NCBI GenBank assembly: GCA_050015355.1
Contig: JBEKBO010000157.1
Span: forward strand, 1 to 8,170
Reading direction: 5' to 3'
DNA from: CAWBRT01 sp050015355
GTDB taxonomy: Bacteria; Acidobacteriota; Terriglobia; Terriglobales; Acidobacteriaceae
DNA: 8,170 bases
In this document: positions 1-6,432 of the stretch, in pieces
Numbering within the stretch: the stretch's first letter is position 1
Layout of the letters: the number at the start of each line of letters is the position of its first letter
Position numbers and translations under genes: made by a program
The notes under the pieces: model-generated
Databases searched by the model: none
What the model was told of the DNA's origin: nothing
The model's input: only the letters and a program-made list of their open reading frames with translations

Positions 1-61
1 GCAGATCTGCCAGAAACTGTTGCAAGCGCCTTACGCACTTCTCGACCTGGGCGTCGGTCAT
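1..61 (-). CDS. 5' end of an unidentified gene leaving the left edge
   Basis: Reading leftwards from an ATG at 61, the frame stays open to the window edge and gives 20 residues, MTDAQVEKCVRRLQQFLADL. The start is supported by a promoter-like sequence ending 7 bases upstream (positions 69-97). There is no clear Shine-Dalgarno sequence, so the message could be leaderless. The visible part looks like an amphipathic helix with no recognisable motif. It lies 125 bases downstream of the methyltransferase stop, on the same strand, and probably has its own promoter. The function is unknown, and the fragment is too short to exclude a chance open frame. Confidence 0.4.
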   Translation of the reverse strand, partial: MTDAQVEKCVRRLQQFLADL

Positions 62-68
62 GCTCGCA

Positions 69-97
69 ACGGTAGCACCCGACGAAAGAACTGTCAA
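69..97 (-). promoter_or_regulatory. Candidate sigma70-type promoter for the left-edge gene
   Basis: On the minus strand there is a perfect -35 TTGACA (97-92), a 17-base spacer, and a weak -10 TACCGT (74-69). The ATG at 61 follows the -10 by 7 bases, so the predicted transcript would begin at or next to the start codon. The -35 is strong but the -10 matches the consensus at only three positions. This is inference from consensus matching only. Confidence 0.35.
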
Positions 98-129
98 TAA
101 CTTAACGTAGTAATACTAGAGCCCTATCG

Positions 130-178
130 CCGGCGCCGGTTCGAGCGCTTCGCAGGCTCCGTGGGCTGCGAAACCCAC
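130..178. other. Overlapping inverted repeats 3' of the methyltransferase gene
   Basis: Three inverted repeats are packed here. CCGGCGCCGG at 130-139 is a perfect palindrome. TTCGCAG (149-155) pairs with CTGCGAA (166-172) around a 10-base loop. GTGGG (161-165) pairs with CCCAC (174-178) around an 8-base loop. The last two share bases and cannot form together. They lie just past the stop codon of the minus-strand methyltransferase (187), where a terminator would be expected. No T-run follows any stem, so this is not a classical intrinsic terminator. Confidence 0.35.
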
Positions 179-186
179 AATGTGAA

Positions 187-936
187 TCATCGGCGACCGA
201 AGATCGAAGCTCGGGCAACAATCTGCTCTTGTAAGACTCCATCCTGCATGAAGGGTTCGAGCGCGGCCGCGATCTCCGCCTCAAATCTCGCCTGTCCTTT
301 GGCTAGAATTTGAGACGATGTACTCGACTTGGACAGCGCCCGCCCGACCAAGTCAGCAATAGTGACCTGATGCCATACGGTGACCGACGTTTTGCCCAGT
401 CCTCTGAAGCACGAGTCCGCGAACCATTCCGTTCCATCGCTCCCTCGCCTCTCATCCGGCCTTGACGTCCAGGCGCGGCACACTTTCTTATAGGACTTTA
501 CCCAACCGGCTTCCGCTGTCTCAGCAGTGGAGGCTCCGCAGATCAGAATGCGGCCGGAGTCCGGAACAATCCGTTCCAATACGGACAAGGCTGCAGTACG
601 TTCTATCAAATGAAGTGCACGGCCAAGGGTAACGACATCGTGGGTTTGAACGGTGGGGAATTCCTCGATGCGACCGTGAATCAGGGAAAGCTCGACGCCC
701 GTTTCCGCCGCCGCAGCCTTTGCTGCCGCGATCATGTCAGCTTCTGGATCGAGCCCCGTGCAGCGCCCGACAAAAGGGGCGAAGCCGATGGCAAGCAGGC
801 CTGGGCCGCAGCCAACGTCGAGCAAGGTTTCGTTGCCGCGCAAGGCGATCTGCTGAGCACATTGCTTGAAGAACTCTGGCGGATACGGCTCCCGGTAGCG
901 AGCATAGAATTCAACGGTTGAGGCGAAGCGGCCCAT
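187..936 (-). CDS. Class I SAM-dependent methyltransferase
   Basis: The 249-residue product is predicted to be a cytosolic methyltransferase that uses S-adenosylmethionine. The SAM-binding motif I LLDVGCGPG is at about residues 38-46. The acidic residue ending strand 2 is Asp63 in GLDPE, and a post-motif segment (HDVVTLGRALHLIER, about 99-113) resembles that of Methyltransf_11/25-type enzymes. The C-terminal part is less conserved and probably forms the substrate cap, so the acceptor cannot be named. The ATG at 936 has a GAGGAT Shine-Dalgarno-like sequence close upstream, and GRFASTVEFYARYREPY is a typical N-terminus for this kind of protein. The gene lies 86 bases downstream of the frameshifted amidotransferase-like gene on the same strand and may share a transcript with it. 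It appears intact. Confidence 0.9.
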   Translation of the reverse strand: MGRFASTVEFYARYREPYPPEFFKQCAQQIALRGNETLLDVGCGPGLLAIGFAPFVGRCTGLDPEADMIAAAKAAAAETGVELSLIHGRIEEFPTVQTHDVVTLGRALHLIERTAALSVLERIVPDSGRILICGASTAETAEAGWVKSYKKVCRAWTSRPDERRGSDGTEWFADSCFRGLGKTSVTVWHQVTIADLVGRALSKSSTSSQILAKGQARFEAEIAAALEPFMQDGVLQEQIVARASIFGRR

Positions 937-1022
937 ATCCTCAGTTTTGCAGGTGCTGCCGAGAACTTCAAGCGAGATACGTCCAAATTGCTAGCTCCAC
1001 AGTGATCCAATGCCTCATAGGT

Positions 1023-1720
1023 TTACTGCGGTACCGCAACTTTTAACGCCGCTTTGCAGAAGGCCACAATCAACGGATGGGGTGCAGCCAGCGACGATTT
1101 CGCTTGTGGCACGAACAGTGTTGCTAGATAAAAGGGTGCGAGGGCAGTTCGATGATTCTCGCCTCCCCGTCCGCATCGCGTCCAGTAATGATCAGTCCAG
1201 CAGTTTCAATGGCCTCCTGGTAAGTCGGGTTCATGCCGAAGCTGCAGCGGTAGGTCTCTACTCTGCGCTCATCCCCATAGTAGTGTGCCGCTCGATATCC
1301 TCCTTTGAACTGAACCTCCCCGTCCCTTCCTACCAATGAGCAGGTGAGCCGGTGCACGACAGCCGTGGTAGCCTGTGGGTCATACTCGGCGTGCGCGGCA
1401 TCGGCCACACCCATCACGTTACGCGAGAACTCCAGCACAGCATGTTGAAAGCCACCGCAGGTGCCGAGAAACGGTACGCCGTTCTCGCGAGCATAGCGAA
1501 TGCCCTCGATGGCGCCTTCTAGGCTGCGATACGGGCTTCCCGGGCTGCACCAGAGACCTCGGTAGCCGCAGTAGTCGTGCGGAAGATCAGTTGCGAGCCA
1601 CTCAAACTCGATGGGCTGCCCGAGAGCCTGAGCAGCGTGCCGGATTGAGTCGTCGGTGGCTAGGTGGAGTGGATACTCAGGGTTGTAGTCGCCGATAATT
1701 CCGATTCTTGTGGTTTTCAT
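1023..1720 (-). pseudogene. CTP-synthase-C-terminal-like class I amidotransferase-domain protein, frameshifted near the 3' end
   Basis: The first 198 residues match the family annotated as CTP synthase C-terminal region-related (seleno)protein, which is a stand-alone class I glutamine-amidotransferase-like domain. Visible landmarks are RIGIIGDYNP (5-14), GLWCSPGSPYRS (55-66), and the nucleophile elbow GTCGGFQHAV with Cys88. The frame then stops at 1124-1126 just after ELPSHPF. One frame over, the sequence continues as YLATLFVPQ, then HPLIVAFCKAAL, to a TAA at 1023-1025, exactly the expected family ending. Adding one T to the four-T tract at 1130-1133 (A on the plus strand) restores about 232 residues, close to the usual length. 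Either this is a natural frameshift or a homopolymer sequencing error. The start ATG at 1720 has only a weak ribosome-binding site. No CTP-synthase ATP-binding domain is encoded, so CTP synthesis should not be inferred. Confidence 0.85.
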
Positions 1721-1777
1721 GGATCAACTTTGCCGGTAGACTGTTTCATGAGTCAAATCGAACGAATAGATCACTGA

Positions 1778-1795
1778 CCCCGCATTTCCTTTTTG
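1778..1795 (+). repeat. Left terminal inverted repeat (candidate)
   Basis: CCCCGCATTTCCTTTTTG aligns with the reverse complement of 3435-3453 (CCCTGGGATTTCCATTTTG) with one gap and three mismatches. The shared core is ATTTCC followed by T-rich sequence. Confidence 0.6.
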
Positions 1796-1869
1796 AACTC
1801 TGACTGATTCCGCTTATGATGTCGAAAGAACCTGTATTTATGCGGCCCTGAAGACCTGAACGTTCCACC

Positions 1870-1874
1870 GGAGG
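1870..1874 (+). promoter_or_regulatory. Shine-Dalgarno site that sets the transposase GTG start
   Basis: GGAGG lies 10 bases upstream of the GTG at 1885. No ATG is near the beginning of the frame, and the residues that follow (GETQNRPFQFSFSS) look like a normal IS1380 transposase N-terminus, so GTG is taken as the start. Confidence 0.65.
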
Positions 1875-1884
1875 CCTGCACCCA

Positions 1885-3216
1885 GTGGGTGAGACACAGA
1901 ATCGGCCATTTCAGTTCTCTTTTAGCTCCTTCCTCAAGGTTGATTTCCAAGGATCACGAGTCACTTCCGACGCTGGCTTGCTGCTAGTTCGAGAGCTTGA
2001 TGAACGTCTCGGGCTGAGCCAGCTTATCTCCGACAACCTAACTGATGCTCGTCACGGCAAGAATACACAACTAGCCCTGCCGGACCTGTTGCGCCAGTCC
2101 ATCTACAGTCGCTTGGCAGGTTATGAAGACCTCAACGATGCCGAGCGGCTTTCCCAAGACCCGACCTTCCGCCTGATTGGCTCGAAAAAGATCTGGGATC
2201 GCGGCGCGGCTCTGCCTTCGCGCCTGCATTGGTTCGAGACCGAAGTGCTGACCGAAGACCGCAACCTGAACGGTTTGTGCTCCATGAACCGGAACATGAT
2301 CGCGAAGGTGGAAGGCATGGCGTGGTCGTGGCGGGCAGTGCTGGACATGGACAGTACCGAGATTCCAGTCTATGGCGAACAGGAACAGAGTGCCGACAAC
2401 GGGCATTTTGAGTCCACCTGCTACCACCCGCTGCTGCTGTTCAACGGTGAGGGTGACTGCGTAGCCGCGAAACTGCGGCCGGAAAACGTACATAGCGCCG
2501 AGGGTTGGGAAGAACTTTTGTTGCCGGAGATCGAACGGCAACAGCAGGTGGGCAAGGAAGTGTGGTTTCGGGCCGATGCCGCCTTTGCCAAGCCGGAAAT
2601 CTATGAGGCGCTGGAAGAGCGCGGGGTGAAGTACGCGATTCGGCTTCCGGCCAATGACAGCCTGATGCGGGACATTGAGGAACTGCTGAGTCGGCCAGTA
2701 GGCCGCCCGAGTAATAAACCACTGATATGGTACAAGGGGTTCCTGTACCAGGCGGCCAGTTGGAAAACTGCTCGCCGCGTGGTCGCCAAGGTAGAGTTCC
2801 ATGCCGGAGAGCTGTTCCCAAGGGTGGGGTTCATCGTGACCAACACGCAGCTCAGGAACCGTGCGGTGGTGCGCTTCTACAACCAACGCGGCCAGGCGGA
2901 GCAGTGGATCAGGGAAGGCAAGCAGGCGGTGAAGATGACACGGCTGAGCTGTCATCGGTTTCGCAGCAACCAGGTGCGGCTGGCGTTGAGCCTGCTGGCC
3001 TACAATCTGGGCAATTTGTGGCGGCGACTGGCCCTGCCCAAGCGAATCGAGGACTGGTCGCTGACCAGCCTGCAACAGCGATTGATTAAGACAGGTGGAC
3101 GACTGGTGAAGCACGCACGTTATTATTGGCTGCTGTTGGCAGAGAGCCATCTTACGCGGCGGCTGTTTGGCGGCATGGTGCGGCGGATCGCCGTGCTGTC
3201 GCTGCCGGTCGGATAA
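1885..3216 (+). CDS. IS1380-family transposase (DDE, DDE_Tnp_1 type)
   Basis: This 443-residue protein catalyses cut-and-paste transposition of the surrounding element. The length is usual for the family and the frame is unbroken. The catalytic core is visible. The first Asp lies in LDMDSTEIP (Asp154 or Asp156). The second is in WFRADAAFAKP (Asp231). The Glu sits in the signature FYNQRGQAEQWIREGK, which fits Y-2-R-3-E-6-K exactly (Tyr332, Arg335, Glu339, Lys346). The N-terminal region (SDAGLLLVRELDERLGL, about 28-44, and RLAGYEDLNDAERLSQDP, about 76-93) is characteristic of IS1380 proteins and probably binds the element ends. It starts at a GTG with a good GGAGG site. The long minus-strand open frame opposite it is a shadow. 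The element is probably still able to move if its ends are functional. Confidence 0.95.
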   Translation: MGETQNRPFQFSFSSFLKVDFQGSRVTSDAGLLLVRELDERLGLSQLISDNLTDARHGKNTQLALPDLLRQSIYSRLAGYEDLNDAERLSQDPTFRLIGSKKIWDRGAALPSRLHWFETEVLTEDRNLNGLCSMNRNMIAKVEGMAWSWRAVLDMDSTEIPVYGEQEQSADNGHFESTCYHPLLLFNGEGDCVAAKLRPENVHSAEGWEELLLPEIERQQQVGKEVWFRADAAFAKPEIYEALEERGVKYAIRLPANDSLMRDIEELLSRPVGRPSNKPLIWYKGFLYQAASWKTARRVVAKVEFHAGELFPRVGFIVTNTQLRNRAVVRFYNQRGQAEQWIREGKQAVKMTRLSCHRFRSNQVRLALSLLAYNLGNLWRRLALPKRIEDWSLTSLQQRLIKTGGRLVKHARYYWLLLAESHLTRRLFGGMVRRIAVLSLPVG

Positions 3217-3376
3217 AAGCTGGCGGCTGGCAGGCGAACAACCAGAAATCAAGAAGGGAGAAAGAGAGGTGTCGGAAAACTTGCTTCAAGGTGCTCCGTT
3301 TTCGGGTTTTCAGGTGCCCTGGATGGAGCAGCTTAGCCGTGATCATCGCATGGGACCCGAGGGGAACAAGGAATTG

Positions 3377-3388
3377 TGACCGCGGTCA
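3377..3388. repeat. Perfect 12-bp palindrome next to the outward promoter
   Basis: TGACCGCGGTCA is a perfect palindrome in the non-coding tail of the insertion sequence. Its last base abuts the -35 element of the outward promoter candidate (3389-3394). It could be a protein-binding site for the transposase or a host factor, but it could also be chance. Confidence 0.4.
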
Positions 3389-3417
3389 TTGACCAGGTGT
3401 TACGCAATGTGTACGCT
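3389..3417 (+). promoter_or_regulatory. Outward promoter-like sequence at the IS right end
   Basis: TTGACC (3389-3394), a 17-base spacer and TACGCT (3412-3417) face the efflux gene, whose ATG lies about 120 bases downstream. The -35 matches the consensus at five of six positions and the -10 at three of six. IS1380 relatives such as ISEcp1 are known to drive neighbouring genes from a promoter near one end. Function here is inferred only. Confidence 0.35.
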
Positions 3418-3434
3418 GCGCTCGTTCTGGGACG

Positions 3435-3453
3435 CAAAATGGAAATCCCAGGG
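3435..3453 (-). repeat. Right terminal inverted repeat (candidate)
   Basis: The reverse complement CCCTGGGATTTCCATTTTG pairs with the left end at 1778-1795. It ends 86 bases before the efflux gene start. Confidence 0.6.
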
Positions 3454-3539
3454 TAATGGAAGCTGGGGTGGTGAAGCGAAGGATCTGCCTTGAAGAGGCG
3501 ATCCAGAACAGGATTCAGGGAAGGACTTTAGAAGGCGAG

Positions 3540-5555
3540 ATGAGAACAATTTCATATGTGTTGCCGCCGGCGTTTTTGCTGCTTTGCGCGGCCCTGCCGT
3601 CGCTCGCAGCCGCGCAGCAACCAACTGCGCAACCAGCGGAAAACCAGCTCCAGCAGCGCTATGCCAAACCGCGGCTCTCCACCGGCCTGCAGAGCGCAGA
3701 AGAGTCCACAGCCACTCCCGCTGCCGAATCCGCCCAGGGATTAGGCCAGCACGCTTTCCTCGGCGCCTACATTCCGCACTTCGTTCCTCCGCTCGTTCTG
3801 CGCAACACCGCTCGCTTCTCGGCCCTGATCCACCAGGGAAAACTTTATCTCTCTTTGCACGACGCCATCCTGCTGGCAATCGAGAACAATCTCGACGTTG
3901 AGCAGCAGCGCTACCAGATCGCCATGGCAAACACCGATGTCATCCGCGCCAAGGGTGGAGGCGTCACCCGCGGTCTGCCGCTCACCGTCGCGCAGTCGCC
4001 GGTCGGCATCGGTGGGCCGGGCAGCCCTCTGCTCAACAGTGCGGCCAGCACCGGTTCGGTCAGTCCCATTGCCTCCACCGTCGCCAATGTCTTCGATGTC
4101 AATCAGCTCACCGAAGCCACCACTAATCTTTCGCTCCAGGGCACCAGCACGTTCTCGCCGGGTCCGCCCGTCCCTTTCTATGATCCGTTACTCGTGGGGC
4201 AGTTGGCCTGGATGCATCTGCAATCCATCTCCACTCCGCCGGTCAAGTCCGTCAGCACCAACAACACCTTCGGCAATCTCACCTTGCAGCAGGGCATCAG
4301 CACCGGCGCGCAGTTCCTCGTCGGTTCCAACAACGCCATCGACCTTCTCAACTATTTAGCCTCCAGTCCCGATCCCTTTCGCCACCCCAACGTCGTCGGC
4401 AGCGTGATGCAGCCGTTGTTGCGCGGCTGGGGAGTCGATCTCAATCGCCGCTTCATCCTCATCGCGCAAAACAACCTCAAGGTTTCGCGCCTGGTTTTTC
4501 GCCAGCAGCTCAGCGATCTCATCTTCGGCGTTAGCCGCCTCTATTACGATCTGGTGGGCTTGAACGAAGACGTCAAGGTAAAGCAGGAGACGCTGGCCGC
4601 GGCCCGTCAACTCTACCAGGACGACGAAATCCAGGTCGAGGTCGGCACGCTCGCCCCGCTTGAGCTGACGCGCGCGCAAGCGCTGGTCTCCTCCATCGAA
4701 CTCGATCTGACGCGCGCGCAAGGACTCGTCGTGCAACAGGAGGCTATCCTTAAGAGCGTCATTTCGCGCAACAGGACCGGCAACGCCGCGCTCGCCGCCG
4801 TGCGCATCGTCCCCACCGATATCATCATCGTTCCGGAACCCGACGACACTCCCGCACTGGCTGAGCTGACGCAGCAGGGCTTGGCCAATCGCGCTGATCT
4901 GGCCCAGGCCGCCATCCAGGTCAAAAACACCGAAATCACCGTCAAAGCCTCGCGCAATGCGGTCAGTCCGGAAATCGATTTGATCGGTGCGGCCATGACT
5001 CTCGCCAACATCGGCAGCAGCTCCACCATCGGGGTCGCCCCGCCCGTGCCGCCGACCTCGATAGCCGTCGGCAAAGAAAGCCACCTCTACGAAGACGGCG
5101 TCCAGCTCAACGTTCCCTTCCGCAATCGCGTCGCCCAGACCGACGCCGCGCGCGACGAGATTCAGCTCCGGCAGATGCAGGGCCGCCTGCAACAACTGGA
5201 AAACCAGATCCGCGACGAAATCACCAACACCTACACCGCGCTCCAGGTCTCGCGCTCGGCCTATGTCGCCGCCGTCCGCACCCGGCAATTCCAGGAACAA
5301 CTGCTCGATGCCGAAATGCAAAAGCTGTCGGTGGGAGCCTCGACTAATTTCATGATCGTGCAGGATGAGGGCTACTTGGCGCAGGCGCGCTCCACCGAAG
5401 TGGGGGCCCGCAGCACCTACATCAAGTCCCGCGTTTCGCTTGAACGCGCCATCGGTACGCTGCTGGAGTCGCACAACATCAAGCTTGACGACGCCATCCG
5501 CAACGAACTGCCTGATGCCGCGCCGCCCGCCGCCCCCGAACCCAAGGCCAACTAA
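3540..5555 (+). CDS. TolC-family outer-membrane efflux protein (OEP domains)
   Basis: The 671-residue product should form the trimeric outer-membrane channel of a tripartite efflux or type I secretion system. The ATG at 3540 is chosen over an in-frame ATG at 3456 because it begins a clear signal peptide (MRTISYVLPPAFLLLCAALP, then SLAAAQ, cleavage near residue 25) and has AAGG just upstream. The Cys in the signal is not in a lipobox, so it is not a lipoprotein. A Gln/Pro/Ala-rich linker of roughly 75 residues precedes the first OEP repeat (KLYLSLHDAILLAIENNLDV, 101-120). The second repeat holds LANRADLAQAAIQVKNTEI and the beta-strand motif GVQLNVPFRNR (about 520). The C-terminus ends in a Pro/Ala-rich tail. 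It is longer than Escherichia coli TolC because of the linker and a Gly/Ser/Thr-rich insert (about 138-260). No pump or adaptor gene adjoins it. Substrate unknown. Confidence 0.92.
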   Translation: MRTISYVLPPAFLLLCAALPSLAAAQQPTAQPAENQLQQRYAKPRLSTGLQSAEESTATPAAESAQGLGQHAFLGAYIPHFVPPLVLRNTARFSALIHQGKLYLSLHDAILLAIENNLDVEQQRYQIAMANTDVIRAKGGGVTRGLPLTVAQSPVGIGGPGSPLLNSAASTGSVSPIASTVANVFDVNQLTEATTNLSLQGTSTFSPGPPVPFYDPLLVGQLAWMHLQSISTPPVKSVSTNNTFGNLTLQQGISTGAQFLVGSNNAIDLLNYLASSPDPFRHPNVVGSVMQPLLRGWGVDLNRRFILIAQNNLKVSRLVFRQQLSDLIFGVSRLYYDLVGLNEDVKVKQETLAAARQLYQDDEIQVEVGTLAPLELTRAQALVSSIELDLTRAQGLVVQQEAILKSVISRNRTGNAALAAVRIVPTDIIIVPEPDDTPALAELTQQGLANRADLAQAAIQVKNTEITVKASRNAVSPEIDLIGAAMTLANIGSSSTIGVAPPVPPTSIAVGKESHLYEDGVQLNVPFRNRVAQTDAARDEIQLRQMQGRLQQLENQIRDEITNTYTALQVSRSAYVAAVRTRQFQEQLLDAEMQKLSVGASTNFMIVQDEGYLAQARSTEVGARSTYIKSRVSLERAIGTLLESHNIKLDDAIRNELPDAAPPAAPEPKAN

Positions 5556-5601
5556 AGCCGGATTAAGATAAGATCTGCTCTAATTCCATATTTCGACTGA
5601 C

Positions 5602-6432
5602 ATGAAGAAAATAGAACCATCGTTGCAGACGCTAAAACTGCTTGCCGCGTTGGCAACGGAAGGCAAGCTCCGAAAAGCGGCCCGCCGTCTGGGAATGTCC
5701 CAATCCGCCGCCAGCCACGCCCTCAGCACACTGGAGAGGAATCTAAGCGCAGCCCTGTTCGTGCGTAACCCTAACGGTCTGAGGCTATCGGAAACGGGCA
5801 CGCATGTGTTGCCGCATGTGCGCAAGATTCTGGATGGCCTGGATGCGGTGAGAGCAGAAGTCTCAGGGCTGGCTCATTTGCAAACGGGGACGCTGCGGGT
5901 GGCCTCGGTCCCAACTCTAGCTGCGACCATCGTGCCGCGATTGATCAGCGAATACAACGCGCTCTATCCCGGTATTGAAGTTTCCTTATTTGAGGGCACG
6001 GACGACGAAGTACGCGACTGGGTGCTCAACGGCGTTGCACAGGTCGGCTTTGCCGCGCTGCCGGTCCCGGGCCTGCGTTGCCAGGAAGTCACGCACGATG
6101 AATGGCTGGCGTTGGTCCCGGCCGGCGATTTTGCACGGCGGGAGAAGATCAGCCTTGCTGCCCTCAGCCGGCGCAATTTTCTTGTTTCGGGTGGCGGCTG
6201 CGAACCCTACATCCAGAAGCTGTTCGAAGAGGCGGGATTGGATTTCCCTTCGCATAGGACAGTTAAACAGTTGAGCACGATTCAAGCTATGGTTGCCGAA
6301 AATCTCGGGGTCAGCTTGGTGCCAAGCCTCTCAGTAGCCGTCTTGCCCCGGGGAACACGTAGCCTACGGCTTGCGCCGCGCAAGTTCCGGAGAATCGGCC
6401 TGCTGCACAAACCTATCAATGACAATCAATGA
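5602..6432 (+). CDS. LysR-family transcriptional regulator, probably shortened at the C-terminus
   Basis: The 276-residue product is a DNA-binding regulator. The winged helix-turn-helix covers about residues 9-65, with the typical AARRLGMSQSAASHALSTLE (26-45) and LFVRNPNGLRLSETG. The effector-binding domain begins near GTLRVASVPTLAATIVPRLI (96-115) and contains VAENLGVSLVPS (231-242). LysR proteins usually end with a strand such as RRIGL followed by a helix of the SPAAQAFLEL type. Here RRIGLL is followed only by HKPINDNQ and a stop, so about 20 residues seem to be missing. The gene lies 46 bases after the efflux gene on the same strand. No Shine-Dalgarno site precedes the ATG. LysR regulators often control an adjacent gene, so the efflux gene or the dehydrogenase now reduced to a remnant downstream are candidate targets, by inference only. 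Confidence 0.9.
   Translation: MKKIEPSLQTLKLLAALATEGKLRKAARRLGMSQSAASHALSTLERNLSAALFVRNPNGLRLSETGTHVLPHVRKILDGLDAVRAEVSGLAHLQTGTLRVASVPTLAATIVPRLISEYNALYPGIEVSLFEGTDDEVRDWVLNGVAQVGFAALPVPGLRCQEVTHDEWLALVPAGDFARREKISLAALSRRNFLVSGGGCEPYIQKLFEEAGLDFPSHRTVKQLSTIQAMVAENLGVSLVPSLSVAVLPRGTRSLRLAPRKFRRIGLLHKPINDNQ

Larger units (their letters stand above)
1778..3453 (+). mobile_element. IS1380-family insertion sequence, apparently complete
   Basis: The proposed element is 1676 bases long and contains one intact transposase gene. The boundaries are set by imperfect terminal inverted repeats at 1778-1795 and 3435-3453, which agree at 15 of 19 aligned columns. Both ends begin with CCC, and the length fits the 1.6-1.7 kb typical of IS1380 elements. 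About 107 bases precede the transposase and 237 non-coding bases follow it; the latter hold a palindrome and an outward promoter-like sequence. I see no matching target duplication in the immediate flanks (CTGA on the left, TAAT on the right), so the exact ends are tentative, or the element marks a recombination junction. It separates the minus-strand amidotransferase gene from the plus-strand efflux gene. Confidence 0.75.

Noticed and set aside
1124..1126. Selenocysteine readthrough as explanation of the early stop in the amidotransferase-like gene
   Set aside because: The stop is UAG, not UGA, and the correct continuation is in a different frame, so a frameshift explains it and recoding does not.
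2071..3252. Long minus-strand open frame (393 residues) opposite the transposase
   Set aside because: It lies antisense to an intact IS1380 transposase that has all its catalytic motifs. Its own translation has no recognisable domain and is a compositional shadow.
3456..3539. In-frame upstream start that would add 28 residues to the efflux protein
   Set aside because: It would bury the signal peptide behind a charged segment and begins only 3 bases from the IS end. The ATG at 3540 has a Shine-Dalgarno-like AAGG and a normal signal peptide.
4356..5474. Long minus-strand open frame (372 residues) opposite the efflux gene
   Set aside because: High GC and codon bias of the efflux gene remove stops on the opposite strand. 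The predicted peptide is Asp/Gly/Leu/Arg-rich with no domain, while the plus strand has clear OEP features.
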